Assembly: GCA_021732665.1 (NCBI GenBank)
Contig: JAKFUL010000023.1
Coordinates: 62,001-126,000 of the forward strand
DNA length: 64,000 nucleotides
From: Acetobacteraceae bacterium
GTDB taxonomy: Bacteria > Pseudomonadota > Alphaproteobacteria > Acetobacterales > Acetobacteraceae
Direction: 5' to 3'
This document shows, piece by piece, positions 1-9,647 of this stretch. Every line of letters begins with the position of its first letter. Positions within the stretch are counted from its first letter, which is position 1. Position numbers and translations under genes: made by a program. The notes under the pieces were generated by a model that worked only from the letters and a program-made list of their open reading frames with translations, had not been told where the DNA came from and made no database searches.

Positions 1-300
1 GCCCACCCGCGCCTGGGGACCGCCGGAACCGAAGACGCCCCAGCGCAGCAGCCCGCCGGCGCCGCGCAGCAGGGGGTCGACCGGCAGCTCATGCGCCATG
101 ACGTGGTTGATGGCGGCGGCGGTGCGGCCGGCCCAGAAGGCCTCGGTGTTCAGTGTGGGGGTCAGGCGCGCCTCGGCCGCCGGGCTGCGCAGCGCCGCCA
201 CCGCCTGCCAGGCGCCGAAAGCCAGCCAGGCGAGGGCGAATAGCCCCTGCGCCACCGAAGCCCGCCTGCCACCCGCCCTGGCGATATCGAGGAATGCCAT
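1..300 (-). CDS. AlgJ/AlgX-like SGNH acetyltransferase, N-terminal part only
   Basis: Reading leftwards from ATG at 300, one hundred codons run off the window edge. A hydrophobic stretch around residues 18-36 looks like a signal anchor. The segment around residues 58-100 (GRTAAAINHVMAHELP, then RWGVFGSGGPQARVG) matches the conserved N-terminal region of AlgJ/AlgX family proteins, which take part in periplasmic O-acetylation of polysaccharide. The catalytic SGNH residues lie beyond the edge and cannot be checked. It starts 10 bases after the stop of the AlgI-like gene, so the two form an AlgI-AlgJ type pair: AlgI moves acetyl groups across the membrane and this protein would place them on the polymer. 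Family assignment is by recognised motifs only. Confidence 0.68.
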   Translation of the reverse strand, partial: MAFLDIARAGGRRASVAQGLFALAWLAFGAWQAVAALRSPAAEARLTPTLNTEAFWAGRTAAAINHVMAHELPVDPLLRGAGGLLRWGVFGSGGPQARVG

Positions 301-310
301 GGCCGCCCCC

Positions 311-1726
311 TCAGAACTGGAAATACAGGAAAGGCACGGCGGCGCGGCTGTAGAGCAGCACCACCGCGAGCAGGAAGGCCAATGACGGCCCGATCTGCCA
401 GCCGAACCGCCAGATGCCACGAATTGCCGCGGGCTCGCGCTGCCAGGGAAGCCAGGAGCCGAGGCCGGGCAGGGCGCAGAGCACCAGGCCCAGCAGCATG
501 ACCCAGGATTGCTCGGGCAGGATCTGCCAGGACAGGGCGTCGGTCATTGCCCAGCCATTCTGCCCGGCCATGGCGGCGTAGATGCGGATGGCCTCGTGGA
601 TGTCATGCGCGCGGAAGACGACCCAGCCCAGCACGACGCAGAGGAAGGTGATGGGCAGGCCGATGGCATAGGGCAGCGGCCCGCCGCCCGAGGCACGCCA
701 GAAGCGATGCAAGGCCAAGAGCCCGCCATGCCAGAAGCCCCACACGATGAAAGTCCAGTTCGCGCCATGCCAGAAGCCGCCGATCACCATGGTGGCCAGC
801 AGGTTCACATAGGTTCGGAAGGCGCCGCGCCGGTTGCCGCCGAGCGAGATGTAGAGGTAGTCGCGCAGGAAGCGACTCAAGGTCATGTGCCAGCGCTGCC
901 AGAATTCCTGGATTGACCCGGCCAGGTAGGGGTTGGCGAAATTTTCCGGGAAGTGGAAGCCGATCATCATGGCCAGGCCGATCGCCATGGCCGAATAGCC
1001 GGCGAAATCGAAGAACAGCTGCAAGGTATAGGCCAGCGCCCCCGCCCAGGCCTCGGCCGCGCTGGGCGAGGGCAGGGCATAGACGGCATCGACCAGCGGC
1101 GAGAGCGTGTCGGCGATCACCACCTTCATGGCGAAGCCGGTCATGAAACGCCGGGCGCCGGCGCCGAACAGGGCCAGCGAATGCTCGCGGCTTTTCAGCT
1201 CCCGCTCGATCTCGGCATAGCGCACGATGGGGCCGGCGATGAGCTGCGAGAAGATCGCCTTGTAGGCGGCATAGTTCACAAAACTCATGCTGACCGGCAC
1301 GTCGCGGCGGTAGACGTCGATCAGATACGACACGGATTGCAGCACGTAGAAGGACAGGCCGATGGGCAGGACGATGTCTGTCCAGTTCACGGTCGAAAAG
1401 CCCGCGGCGGCCATCACCTGGTTGAAGCTGTCCACGCCGAAATTGGCGTATTTGAAATAGGCCAGCACGCCGAGATTCCCGAGCAGGCCGATGGTCAACC
1501 ATCGCCCGCGCGCCGCCTCCTCCGCCGCATGCAGCCTGAGCGCCACGAAGAAGGTGAACAGCGTGACCCCGCCCAGCAAGGCCAGGAAATCCACCCGCCA
1601 CCAGGCATAGAAGGCCCAGGAGAGGATCAGGATCGGCCAGTTCCTCAGGGCGAAGGGCGTGAGGAAATACACCGCGAAGAAAACGGGCAGGAACAGGAAC
1701 AGGAATTCGAAGCTGGCGAAAATCAC
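311..1726 (-). CDS. AlgI-like membrane-bound O-acyltransferase (MBOAT)
   Basis: A 471-residue polytopic membrane protein of the MBOAT family, like AlgI, which transfers acetyl groups across the inner membrane for O-acetylation of exopolysaccharide. The N-terminus is very hydrophobic (FEFLFLFLPVFFAVYF at 6-21). The family motifs FWQRWHMTLSRFLRDYLY (275-292) and GGFWHGANW (316-324, with the catalytic His at 320) are intact, and length is normal. I chose the GTG at 1726 because the protein then begins with the usual family N-terminus; an ATG at 1831 would add 35 residues without family character. It is transcribed divergently from the ABC importer and followed by the AlgJ-like gene. Substrate is unknown; the exopolysaccharide loci in this window are far enough away that a link is only a guess. 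Confidence 0.88.
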   Translation of the reverse strand: MIFASFEFLFLFLPVFFAVYFLTPFALRNWPILILSWAFYAWWRVDFLALLGGVTLFTFFVALRLHAAEEAARGRWLTIGLLGNLGVLAYFKYANFGVDSFNQVMAAAGFSTVNWTDIVLPIGLSFYVLQSVSYLIDVYRRDVPVSMSFVNYAAYKAIFSQLIAGPIVRYAEIERELKSREHSLALFGAGARRFMTGFAMKVVIADTLSPLVDAVYALPSPSAAEAWAGALAYTLQLFFDFAGYSAMAIGLAMMIGFHFPENFANPYLAGSIQEFWQRWHMTLSRFLRDYLYISLGGNRRGAFRTYVNLLATMVIGGFWHGANWTFIVWGFWHGGLLALHRFWRASGGGPLPYAIGLPITFLCVVLGWVVFRAHDIHEAIRIYAAMAGQNGWAMTDALSWQILPEQSWVMLLGLVLCALPGLGSWLPWQREPAAIRGIWRFGWQIGPSLAFLLAVVLLYSRAAVPFLYFQF

Positions 1727-1824
1727 GCGCGGGTCCCCCGTCTCACCTTTGCGGGAGGTGCTGCGTCCGGGCAAGCCCCGCATGGCTTGCGGCGCATGGC
1801 ACGGCCCCTCTACGCTGCACCGCA

Positions 1825-2739
1825 ATGGCATCCTTCCTTCTTCGCCGCCTGATCCTAGCGGCCTGCGTGGCGCTGACGGTGCTGACGCTGGCCTTCACGC
1901 TCACCAGGCTGTCCGGCGACCTCGCGATCTCCATCGCCGGGCCCTCCGCCACGCTGGAGGATGTGGCGGTCATTCGCCGCGCCTATGGGCTGGACCGGCC
2001 GCTGCCGGAACAATTCATCGCCTGGGTCGGCCGCGCGGCGGTGGGCGATTTCGGCGAGAGCTATTTCTTCAAGTCCCGCGTCTCCACCCTGATCGCCGAG
2101 CGCATGCCCATCACCCTCACGCTCGGCTTCGTGGGCCTGGGGATCGCGCTCGTCGTGTCCATTCCGCTCGGCATCCTCGCCGCGGTGCGGGAGGGGTCCT
2201 GGATCGACCGGCTGGTGCAGCTCTTCGCCATGATCGGCCAGGCGATGCCCAGCTTCTGGCTCGGGCTGATTGCGATGATCTTCTTCGGCCTGCAGCTCGG
2301 CTGGCTGCCGGTGAGCGGCACCGGGTCCTGGGAGCATTTTGTCATGCCCGGCACCGTGCTGGCGTTTTCGGCGATACCGGCGCTGACCCGCCTCACCCGC
2401 TCGGGCATGATCCAGTCGCTGGCCAGCGACTATATCCGCACCGCCCGCGCCAAGGGCCTGTCGCGTTTCTCCATCCTGTTCAAGCATGCGCTGCGCAACG
2501 CGGCCTTGCCGGTGGTCTCCATCGCCTCGGTGCAGCTCGGTTTCATGCTCGGCGGCTCCATCGTCATCGAGACGGTCTTCGCGCTGCATGGCGTGGGATT
2601 CCTGGCCTGGGAGAGCATCACCAAGAACGATTTTCCGGTGGTGCAGGCGGTGGTCCTGGTGCTGGCCGTCATTTACGTCGTGCTGACGCTGCTGGCCGAT
2701 CTGTTCAACGCGGTGCTGGACCCGAGGCTGCGGCGATGA
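1825..2739 (+). CDS. DppB/OppB-type ABC transporter permease
   Basis: A 304-residue inner-membrane permease of the peptide/nickel (PepT) ABC importer family. It has the N-terminal single membrane helix (residues 4-27), a periplasmic segment containing YGLDRPLPEQF, and then the five-helix transport domain with the EAA-type coupling loop at ARAKGLSRFSILFKHALRNA. The C-terminal ETVFALHGVGFLAWESITKND is typical of DppB. Its stop codon overlaps the start of the next permease (ATGA, 2736-2739), the first of several such overlaps, so 1825-6350 or further is one transcription unit. No Shine-Dalgarno is obvious before the ATG at 1825. No periplasmic binding protein is encoded beside it. The substrate could be dipeptides, oligopeptides, glutathione or a metal chelate. 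Confidence 0.9.
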   Translation: MASFLLRRLILAACVALTVLTLAFTLTRLSGDLAISIAGPSATLEDVAVIRRAYGLDRPLPEQFIAWVGRAAVGDFGESYFFKSRVSTLIAERMPITLTLGFVGLGIALVVSIPLGILAAVREGSWIDRLVQLFAMIGQAMPSFWLGLIAMIFFGLQLGWLPVSGTGSWEHFVMPGTVLAFSAIPALTRLTRSGMIQSLASDYIRTARAKGLSRFSILFKHALRNAALPVVSIASVQLGFMLGGSIVIETVFALHGVGFLAWESITKNDFPVVQAVVLVLAVIYVVLTLLADLFNAVLDPRLRR

Positions 2740-3557
2740 GGCGGGCGGGTATCTGGCTCGGTGGCGGCCTGCTGCTGCTGGTGACGCTGGCCGCCATCCT
2801 GGCACCCTGGATCGCGCCGCATGACCCCTATGCGCAGGACCTCACGCGGCGCCTGGCCGTGCCTTTCTGGATGGAGGGAAGCCGGCCCGAGCACCTGCTG
2901 GGCACCGACCAGCTGGGCCGCGACTACCTCTCGCGGCTGATCTATGGCGCGCGGGTCTCGCTGATCATTGGTGCCATGGTGGTGGTGGTCTCGGGGGCCA
3001 TCGGCATCACGCTGGGGGTGCTGGGCGGATTCTTCGGCGGCCGGGTGGATGATGTGGTGCTGTTCCTCATCACCTGCCGGCTGTCCATTCCCGTGGTGCT
3101 GGTGGCGCTTGCCGTGGTTGGGCTGCTTGGCTCCTCCACCACGCTCGTCGTCACCGTGCTGGGGCTGTTGTTGTGGGACCGTTTCGCGGTGGTGGCGCGG
3201 GCCACCACGATGCAGGTGCGCAACCTGGATTACGTGGCGGCTGCCTGGGCAGCCGGCAGCTCCACGCCCCGCATCCTGGTCAGCGAGGTGCTGCCCAACA
3301 TCATGACGCATCTGGCCGTGGTCGGCACGCTGGAAATGGCACTCGCCATCCTGCTGGAAGCCGCACTTTCCTTCCTCGGCCTTGGCGTACCGCCGCCCCT
3401 GCCAAGCTGGGGGCTGATGATCGCCGAGGGGCGCGACTTCATGTTCTTCTCCGCCTGGGTGATCTGGATCCCCGGCGTGGCACTTTTCACCCTGGTGCTG
3501 GCCATCAACCTGCTGGGCGATGGGTTGCGCGACCTGTTCGGGGCGGCGCCGTCGTGA
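2736..3557 (+). CDS. DppC/OppC-type ABC transporter permease
   Basis: A 273-residue second permease, partner of the preceding DppB-like protein. It shows the N-terminal helix (about 6-26), the family signature APHDPYAQDL, the GTDQLGRDYLSRLIYGAR segment that opens the transport domain, and the C-terminal EAALSFLGLGVPPPLPSWG motif of DppC proteins. The start ATG at 2736 overlaps the DppB stop by four bases, which implies translational coupling. The reading frame is open far upstream but those codons are antisense-like and were not used. The protein ends at TGA 3555-3557, inside which the GTG start of the first ATPase already lies. Confidence 0.9.
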   Translation: MRRAGIWLGGGLLLLVTLAAILAPWIAPHDPYAQDLTRRLAVPFWMEGSRPEHLLGTDQLGRDYLSRLIYGARVSLIIGAMVVVVSGAIGITLGVLGGFFGGRVDDVVLFLITCRLSIPVVLVALAVVGLLGSSTTLVVTVLGLLLWDRFAVVARATTMQVRNLDYVAAAWAAGSSTPRILVSEVLPNIMTHLAVVGTLEMALAILLEAALSFLGLGVPPPLPSWGLMIAEGRDFMFFSAWVIWIPGVALFTLVLAINLLGDGLRDLFGAAPS

Positions 3558-4498
3558 GCCTGCTGGAAATCGAAGGGCTGGAAGTCACGTTTGGCCAGAC
3601 CGCGGCTGTGCGCGGCGCTGATTTTTCCGTGGCACGCGGCGAGACGCATTGCATCGTGGGCGAGAGCGGCTGCGGCAAATCCGTCACCTCGCTGGCCATC
3701 ATGGGGCTGCTGGCGCGCGGCGCCACGCGGCGTGTCAGGCGGATGGAATTCGACGGCCGCGACATCTCCCGGCTTTCCGAACGGGACATGTCGCGCCTGC
3801 GCGGCCACCGCATGGCGATGATCTTCCAGGAGCCGATGACCAGCCTCAACCCCGCCTACACCGTGGGCAGCCAGATGGCCGAGGTCCGCACCCGCCATCT
3901 CGGCGGCACCAGGCAGGCGGCGCTGGACCGGGCGGCGGAGCTGCTGGGCCGGGTCGGCATCACGGCGCCGGGCATGCGTCTGGGGCAGTTCCCGCACCAG
4001 CTCTCGGGTGGGCTGCGGCAGCGGGTGATGATCGCCATGGCGCTGATGAACGACCCCGAGCTGCTGATCGCCGACGAGCCGACCACAGCACTCGACGTCA
4101 CCATCCAGGCGCAGATCCTGCGGCTTCTGGCGCAACTCCAGGCCGATCTGGGGCTGGCGCTGCTGCTGATCACCCATGATCTGGGTGTGGTCGCGCGCGT
4201 CGCCCACCGCGTCTCGGTGATGTATGCCGGCGAGGTGGTGGAGAATGCCGCCACCGCCGATCTCTTCGCGGCACCGCGCCACCCCTATACGCGGGGGCTG
4301 CTGGACTGCCTGCCCATCCCCGGCAAGGTGGCGCCCGGCGCGCCGCTCGGCAGCATTCCGGGCATGGTGCCCAAGCTGACGCCTGGTTTTTCCGGCTGCG
4401 GCTTCCGCTCGCGCTGTTCGCTGGCGCATGAGGCCTGCGCGGCCCCCGTGCCGATGCGCGGCACTGCGCATCTCTTTCGCTGCGTGATCGACGCATGA
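3554..4498 (+). CDS. DppD/OppD-type ABC transporter ATPase
   Basis: A 314-residue cytoplasmic ATPase of the peptide importer. Walker A GESGCGKS is at residues 36-43, followed by the Q-loop QEPMTSLNP, the signature LSGGLRQRV, Walker [13 protein letters not shown] and switch His in LLITHDL. The C-terminal oligopeptide/dipeptide domain ([15 protein letters not shown], then a cysteine-containing tail with C-GFRSRC spacing) is present and can bind an Fe-S cluster in relatives. GTG at 3554 was chosen as start because it overlaps the previous stop and places the first beta strand ([11 protein letters not shown]) directly after it. The stop overlaps the next ATPase start (ATGA, 4495-4498). Confidence 0.9.
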   Translation: MSLLEIEGLEVTFGQTAAVRGADFSVARGETHCIVGESGCGKSVTSLAIMGLLARGATRRVRRMEFDGRDISRLSERDMSRLRGHRMAMIFQEPMTSLNPAYTVGSQMAEVRTRHLGGTRQAALDRAAELLGRVGITAPGMRLGQFPHQLSGGLRQRVMIAMALMNDPELLIADEPTTALDVTIQAQILRLLAQLQADLGLALLLITHDLGVVARVAHRVSVMYAGEVVENAATADLFAAPRHPYTRGLLDCLPIPGKVAPGAPLGSIPGMVPKLTPGFSGCGFRSRCSLAHEACAAPVPMRGTAHLFRCVIDA

Positions 4499-5490
4499 TC
4501 CCGCCCGATGGTCGCAGCGCCGAACGGCGCGGAGAGCTGAAGCGGCCCGGCAGCAGCACCCCGGCGATCGAAATCCGGGGCCTGCAAAAGCATTTCCGCG
4601 TGAAGCAGGGGCTTTTCGGCACAGCGAAGCAGGTGCGCGCGGTCGATGGGGTGACGCTCTCCATCCCCGCCGGCGCCACGCTGGGCATCGTGGGCGAGAG
4701 CGGCTGCGGCAAATCCACCCTGGCGCGCCTGATCCTCGGCCTGCTGCCGCCCTCGGCCGGTGAGGTGCTGGTGGAGGGACAGAACCTGTTGCGGCTGGAT
4801 CGCCGCGCCCGCGCCCGCCTCATCCAGCCGGTCTTCCAGGACCCTTTCTCCTCGCTCAACCCGCGCCGGCGGATCGGCGACATCGTCGCCATGCCGCTGG
4901 TGGCGCAGGGCACCGCCGGGGCCAAGACGCGCGCCCGCGTGGCCGAGATGCTGGAACAGGTCGGCATCTCGCCCGACATGGCCGGGCGCACCCCGGCGCA
5001 GCTATCGGGTGGCCAGCGCCAACGTGTGGCCATCGCCCGCGCCCTGGTCCTCGGCCCGCGCATCCTGCTCTGCGACGAGCCGACCTCCGCGCTCGATGTC
5101 TCGGTGCAGTCGCAGATCCTCAACCTGCTCGGCGATCTGCGCCGCGGGCTGAACCTCACGACATTGTTCATCAGCCACAACCTGGCCGTGGTCGAGCACA
5201 TCGCCGATACGGTCGCGGTGATGTATCTGGGACGCATCGTCGAGGAGGCGCCGGCGCGGGCGCTCTTCGCCAACCCCCGGCACCCCTATACGCGCGCCCT
5301 GCTGGCCTCGGTGCTGACGCCCGAGCCCGGCCTGGGCGTGCCTGATGTCGGCCTGGGCGACGTGCTGCCCGACCCCGCGAACATCCCGCCCGGCTGCCGC
5401 TTCCACCCGCGTTGCCCGGTCGCCATTGCGCGCTGCTCGGTCGAGACCCCGCCGCTGGTGGACGGCGCCGAATGCCATCTGCTGGCGTAA
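4495..5490 (+). CDS. DppF/OppF-type ABC transporter ATPase
   Basis: A 331-residue second ATPase that pairs with the preceding DppD-like subunit. Walker A GESGCGKS is at residues 67-74, with the Q-loop FQDPFSSLNPR, signature LSGGQRQRVAIARAL, Walker B ILLCDEPTSALD and the switch His in TLFISHNL. The C-terminal oligopeptide domain with HPYTRALLASVLTPEPG and the paired cysteines of GCRFHPRCPVAIARC is complete. The N-terminus is about 25 residues longer than the core fold. The last 19 bases overlap the start of the EamA-type gene. Together with 1825-4498 it gives a full dppBCDF set, lacking only the binding protein. Confidence 0.9.
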   Translation: MIPPDGRSAERRGELKRPGSSTPAIEIRGLQKHFRVKQGLFGTAKQVRAVDGVTLSIPAGATLGIVGESGCGKSTLARLILGLLPPSAGEVLVEGQNLLRLDRRARARLIQPVFQDPFSSLNPRRRIGDIVAMPLVAQGTAGAKTRARVAEMLEQVGISPDMAGRTPAQLSGGQRQRVAIARALVLGPRILLCDEPTSALDVSVQSQILNLLGDLRRGLNLTTLFISHNLAVVEHIADTVAVMYLGRIVEEAPARALFANPRHPYTRALLASVLTPEPGLGVPDVGLGDVLPDPANIPPGCRFHPRCPVAIARCSVETPPLVDGAECHLLA

Positions 5491-6350
5491 GCGCCACGGG
5501 CATCGCGCTGCTGGTGGCCACAGCCTTCGGCTGGGGCAGCAACTGGCCGCTGCTCAAGCTGCTGCTGACCGAGTTGCCGCCGCTCTCCGCCCGCGGCGTG
5601 TCCGGCGTGGCGGCGGGGCTGGGCTTCGCGCTGGGTGCTACGCTGTTCGGCGTCTCGCTTCGCGTGCCGGCGGGGATGTGGCCGCGGCTGCTGCTGGCCA
5701 CCTTGCTGAACGTCACGGCCTGGATGGGTCTCGCGACCTACGGGCTGAGCTGGCTGGGCGCCAGCGAAGGCGCGATCGTGGCCTATACCGTGCCGGTCTG
5801 GGCGGCGCTCTTCGCCTGGCCGGTGCTGGGCGAAGCGCCGACGCCGCGCCGGCTGCTGGCGCTGGGGCTGTCGCTCTCGGGCGTCGTGCTGTTGTTCGCC
5901 GGCCAGGGGCTGGAACTGGGCCTGGCGAAGGCGCCGGGCATCGCGCTGATGGCGGCCGCACCGCTGCTCTTCGCGCTCGGCACCGTGCTGGGCAAGCGCT
6001 ACCCGTTGGCCATGCCGCCGGTGGCCGCCGTGGCCTGGCAGGTAGGCTTAGGCTGCCTGCCGTTGCTGCTTCTGGGGCTTGCCTTCGAGACGCAACGCTG
6101 GGGCACGCTCTCCACCCAGGGCTGGATCTTCATGGGCTGGATGACGGCGGTGCCGCTCGGCCTCGCCTATCTGACCTGGTTCGAGGCGATCAAGCGCGTG
6201 CCCGCCACCTTCGCCACGGTGGCCATGCTGCTGGCACCCATGGTCGGCGTTGCGGGCGCGGCGATTTTCCTGGCCGAGCCATTCGGGCTGCGGGAGGCGG
6301 CGGCGATGACGCTGACCCTGGCTGGCGTGGTGCTGGCTTCACGCGGATAA
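5472..6350 (+). CDS. EamA/DMT-family transporter
   Basis: A 292-residue inner-membrane protein of the drug/metabolite (EamA) superfamily. Two homologous five-helix halves are visible: the first begins with ALLVATAFGWGSNWPLLKLL and the second with APLLFALGTVLGKRY, and the second ends in PMVGVAGAAIFLAEPFGLREAAAM, a typical EamA C-terminal segment. Such carriers usually export amino acids or metabolites; the substrate cannot be read from sequence. I chose ATG 5472 because membrane helix 1 begins 10 residues later. An upstream ATG at 5412 lies deep inside dppF. The 19-base overlap with dppF suggests coupled translation in the same operon. Confidence 0.85.
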   Translation: MPSAGVSATGIALLVATAFGWGSNWPLLKLLLTELPPLSARGVSGVAAGLGFALGATLFGVSLRVPAGMWPRLLLATLLNVTAWMGLATYGLSWLGASEGAIVAYTVPVWAALFAWPVLGEAPTPRRLLALGLSLSGVVLLFAGQGLELGLAKAPGIALMAAAPLLFALGTVLGKRYPLAMPPVAAVAWQVGLGCLPLLLLGLAFETQRWGTLSTQGWIFMGWMTAVPLGLAYLTWFEAIKRVPATFATVAMLLAPMVGVAGAAIFLAEPFGLREAAAMTLTLAGVVLASRG

Positions 6351-6356
6351 GGGGGC

Positions 6357-7529
6357 ATGTTCCCCACCGTCAAACTCCTGCCCGGCCGCGACACCCGGGC
6401 CAAGACCGGCCACCCTTGGATTTTTTCCAACGAAGTGGCGATGAACCATGCGGTGCGAAGCCTGCCGCCCGGGAGCATCGTGCGGCTTGAAGGCGATGAC
6501 GGCGCGCGGCGCGGCATCTGGCAATTCAACCCGCACAGCCTGATGGCGGCGCGGCTGCTGGACCGCGACCCGGAGGCCATGCCCGATGCCGCCTGGTTCG
6601 AGGCGCGCATCGGCACCGCGTTGGCGCTGCGGCAGAAACTCTTCGCCGCCCCGCATTACCGCCTGGTGCATGCCGAGGCCGACGGCCTGCCCGGACTGGT
6701 GATCGACCGCTATGGCGATGTGCTGGCGTTGCAGGCCAATACCGCGGGGATGGAGCGCGCGACGCCGAATATCCTGGCCGCGTTGCGGGCCCTGATCTCG
6801 CCCCGCGCGGTGGTGGCCCGCAATGACAGCCCGGTCCGCAAGCTGGAGGGGCTGGAGGAGCACACCGGATTGCTGCTGGGCGATGACGCCACCGCCTGGG
6901 TCGAGGAGGGCCGCCTGCGTTTCGAGCTCGACCTGCTGAATGGCCAGAAGACCGGGTGGTTCCACGACCAGCGGGAGAACCGCGCCCGGGTGGCGGCGTT
7001 GTGCGCCGGCGCGCGGGTGCTGGATGCCTTCTGCCACACCGGCGGCTTCGGCCTGGCAGCCGCCGCCGCGGGTGCGGCGCATGTCACGCTGCTGGACCGC
7101 AGCGAGGCCGCGCTGGAACTGGCAAGCCGCACCGCCGCCGCGCATGGCCTTGCACAGGTGACGGTGCATCGCGGCGAGGCGATGGCCACGCTCGAGAATT
7201 GGCATGGCGAGGGGCAGCGTTTCGACGTGGTGGTGGCCGACCCGCCGGCCTTCGCCAAGGCGCGCCGGGACAATCCCAATGCCTTGCGCGCCTATGCGCA
7301 GCTCGCGCGCTTCTGCGCCGGCATGGTCAACCCGGGCGGCTTCCTGTTCATCGCCAGCTGCTCGCATCATGTCAGCCCCGGCGAATTCATCGACGCCACG
7401 GCGCACGGGATTTACCGGGCGCGAAGGGAGGGGCGGCTGATCTTCTCCGGCGGCGCCGGGGCAGATCATCCGGTGCACCCGATGTTGCCGGAGAGCGCCT
7501 ATCTAAAGGGGCTGCTTTACGCGCTTTGA
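6357..7529 (+). CDS. rlmI: RlmI-type 23S rRNA (cytosine-C5) methyltransferase
   Basis: A 390-residue class I SAM-dependent methyltransferase with an N-terminal PUA domain (about 1-70, containing HPWIFSNEV), a linker (LPGLVIDRYGDVL at 111-123) and a Rossmann methyltransferase domain. RLDAFCHTGGFG-type SAM loop is at 221-232, DPPAF at 295-299 and the catalytic cysteine in ASCSHH at about 335. This architecture is that of RlmI/RlmK, which methylates C1962 of 23S rRNA on C5. The ATG at 6357 lies 6 bases after the EamA stop, so it may be the last gene of the transporter operon although functionally unrelated. The exact target nucleotide is inferred from family. Confidence 0.82.
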   Translation: MFPTVKLLPGRDTRAKTGHPWIFSNEVAMNHAVRSLPPGSIVRLEGDDGARRGIWQFNPHSLMAARLLDRDPEAMPDAAWFEARIGTALALRQKLFAAPHYRLVHAEADGLPGLVIDRYGDVLALQANTAGMERATPNILAALRALISPRAVVARNDSPVRKLEGLEEHTGLLLGDDATAWVEEGRLRFELDLLNGQKTGWFHDQRENRARVAALCAGARVLDAFCHTGGFGLAAAAAGAAHVTLLDRSEAALELASRTAAAHGLAQVTVHRGEAMATLENWHGEGQRFDVVVADPPAFAKARRDNPNALRAYAQLARFCAGMVNPGGFLFIASCSHHVSPGEFIDATAHGIYRARREGRLIFSGGAGADHPVHPMLPESAYLKGLLYAL

Positions 7530-7612
7530 GGCGTAGCACCCGGCGGGAACGCGGCGTTAACGCGGCATGTCCATAACCTCCCCCGGACGCTTGCCACGTG
7601 AGGGGATCGTGC

Positions 7613-9613
7613 ATGAATCTGAAGATCGCACCGGTTATTCTCGGGTTGTTGCTGGCCGTCGGTCTGCTGAGCACGGGCGCCATGCTGTACGGCGCGCAGT
7701 CGCTTTCGCTGTCGTCCCGGGCGCTGCACAGCCTCGAACGCGAGGAGCTGGCCTCGATGGTGCGGCTGAAGGCGCTGTCCGACGCCTTCGCGGTCAGCGT
7801 GGTCGATGCGTCGCACAAGCTGCGAAATGGTGGGATGGCGTGGCCGGAGGGGCGCGCTGCGCTGCGTGATGCCGCCACCACCATCGACACCGCGTGGCGG
7901 GCCTTGCAATCGGCGCGACTCTCGCCGGAAGCCAGGCCACTGATGGCCGACGCCGTTGCCCGCAAGCGCGCCGCTGATGGTGTTCTGGCCGAGATCAACC
8001 AGGCGATCGCGGCCGAGGACCCGGCCATGCTCGAACCTGTCGTCCTGCAACGGCTCTACCCCGCCATCGATCCCCTGACCGAGGCGATCAGCGCGGTGCT
8101 GGACGCGCAGATCGCGGCCGCGGAACGCGGGGTTGCCGCCGCCGCCGGCAGCGCCGAGGCTGCCGCGCTGACGCAGCAGGTCCTGGCTGGGCTGACGGTG
8201 CTGCTGCTGCTGTGCGCCGGGCTGTGCATCGTCGTGCGCGTCACCCGGCCCATGGCGCAGCTGACGGCGGCGACCGAGACGTTGTCGCGCCATGAACTCA
8301 ACGTCGCGGTGCCGTATGGCCACCGGGGCGATGAGGTGGGCATGCTCGCCCGCGCCGTCGTGGTCTTCCAGGAAAGCCTGCGCCGCGCGGAAGCCGAGCG
8401 CGGCATGGCAGCGCAGGCACGCCTGACGGCCGATGACGCCCGCAACACCGCCCTGCGGGCGATGGCCAACCAGGTCGAAAGCGAATCCGGCGCCGCCGTA
8501 CGGGGCGTGGAGGCGCGCATGGAGGCGATGTCGGCGGATGCGCTCGTCATGGCCGGCACGGCGGAAGCCATGGCGAACGACAGCCAATCCGTCCTGGAGG
8601 CCGCGGAGACGGCGCGCAACAACATCGAGGCCGTCGCCAGCGCCGCCGAGCAATTGGGCGCATCGATCCGCGAAATCACCCAGCAGGTGTCGAACGCCGA
8701 CACCGCCACGCGGCAGGCGGCCAACCGCGCCGGCGAGGGGCGGGCGCGGATCGCGACGCTGGCCGCCGAAGTCGAGCGCATCGGCGGCATCGCCCGGTTG
8801 ATCGCCAACATTGCCGGCCAGACCAACCTGCTGGCGCTCAACGCGACGATCGAGGCGGCCCGGGCGGGCGACGCGGGCAAGGGCTTCGCCGTGGTGGCGG
8901 GCGAGGTGAAGTCGCTGGCGGCGCAGACCGCCAAGGCCACCGAGGACATCTCCCGCCAGGTCAGCGAGATTGCCGCGGCGACGGAAGGTGCTGTCGCCGT
9001 CATCGGCGAGATGGCCGACGCGGTCGGGGCTGTCTCCGAATCCTCCCTGGCCATCGCCGGCGCGATGGAGGAGCAGGCGGCGGCGACGCAGGAGATTTCC
9101 CGCGCCGTTGCCCAGACCGCGGCGGCAGCGCGCGAGGTGGCGCAGCGCATCGCCGTCGTCTCCGACGGGGCACGGCAAACCGGCAACAAATCGCAGGAAG
9201 TGCGGGAACGGAGCAAATCCGCGGGCCAGGCGATCGTGACGCTGCGGGAGACGCTGGTGCGGGTGGTGCGGGAGGCGGCGCCGGAGGTCGACCGGCGCAG
9301 CGCCCCACGCGTCGCCCTGCGGCTGGATGGCGAGCTGACGGGATGCGGGTTGCCAGGCGGGGGCCGGGTGACCGTGATCAACATTTCGGCCGGCGGTTGC
9401 GCGGTGGAGTTGCCCGCTGGCCTGCTGGCTGCCGGTAGCGGTCAGGGAACGCTGCGCCTGCCATCCAGGCTTCCCGGCATAAGCCTGCCGGTCGAGGTGG
9501 TTGAAGTCGCCCAGGGTGGAACCACCCTGCGTTTGCGTTTCAATGGCCTTGAAACGCCGGCAATAAGGGGGCTGACGTCGCTGGTGGAAGGCGGCGCAAG
9601 GGCCGCCGCCTGA
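7613..9613 (+). CDS. Methyl-accepting chemotaxis protein with C-terminal PilZ domain
   Basis: A 666-residue chemoreceptor. Membrane helix 1 is at about 6-28, a helical periplasmic sensor follows, membrane helix 2 is at about 189-210, a HAMP domain at 210-262, and the methyl-accepting signalling domain with the invariant hairpin tip ([18 protein letters not shown]) lies near 403-420. After the receptor ends, about 100 residues form a PilZ domain: the RRSAPR motif and NISAGG motif are the c-di-GMP-binding RxxxR and D/NxSxxG elements. The receptor could therefore respond to c-di-GMP as well as a ligand. No CheA/CheW genes are nearby. I chose ATG 7613 over 7598 because the signal-anchor follows directly. 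Confidence 0.9.
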   Translation: MNLKIAPVILGLLLAVGLLSTGAMLYGAQSLSLSSRALHSLEREELASMVRLKALSDAFAVSVVDASHKLRNGGMAWPEGRAALRDAATTIDTAWRALQSARLSPEARPLMADAVARKRAADGVLAEINQAIAAEDPAMLEPVVLQRLYPAIDPLTEAISAVLDAQIAAAERGVAAAAGSAEAAALTQQVLAGLTVLLLLCAGLCIVVRVTRPMAQLTAATETLSRHELNVAVPYGHRGDEVGMLARAVVVFQESLRRAEAERGMAAQARLTADDARNTALRAMANQVESESGAAVRGVEARMEAMSADALVMAGTAEAMANDSQSVLEAAETARNNIEAVASAAEQLGASIREITQQVSNADTATRQAANRAGEGRARIATLAAEVERIGGIARLIANIAGQTNLLALNATIEAARAGDAGKGFAVVAGEVKSLAAQTAKATEDISRQVSEIAAATEGAVAVIGEMADAVGAVSESSLAIAGAMEEQAAATQEISRAVAQTAAAAREVAQRIAVVSDGARQTGNKSQEVRERSKSAGQAIVTLRETLVRVVREAAPEVDRRSAPRVALRLDGELTGCGLPGGGRVTVINISAGGCAVELPAGLLAAGSGQGTLRLPSRLPGISLPVEVVEVAQGGTTLRLRFNGLETPAIRGLTSLVEGGARAAA

Positions 9614-9647
9614 ACCCTGAAGGTGTTAGCCTCCGGGGCCGCGAGGG

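Noticed and set aside
1855-2805. Long minus-strand open frame opposite the DppB-like permease
   Set aside because: Shadow of a clear ABC permease; composition is typical for antisense of GC-rich membrane genes.
9614-9647. Possible bidirectional terminator between the PilZ chemoreceptor and infC
   Set aside because: Only AACCCT/AGGGTT with a 25-base loop; too weak and no T-run.
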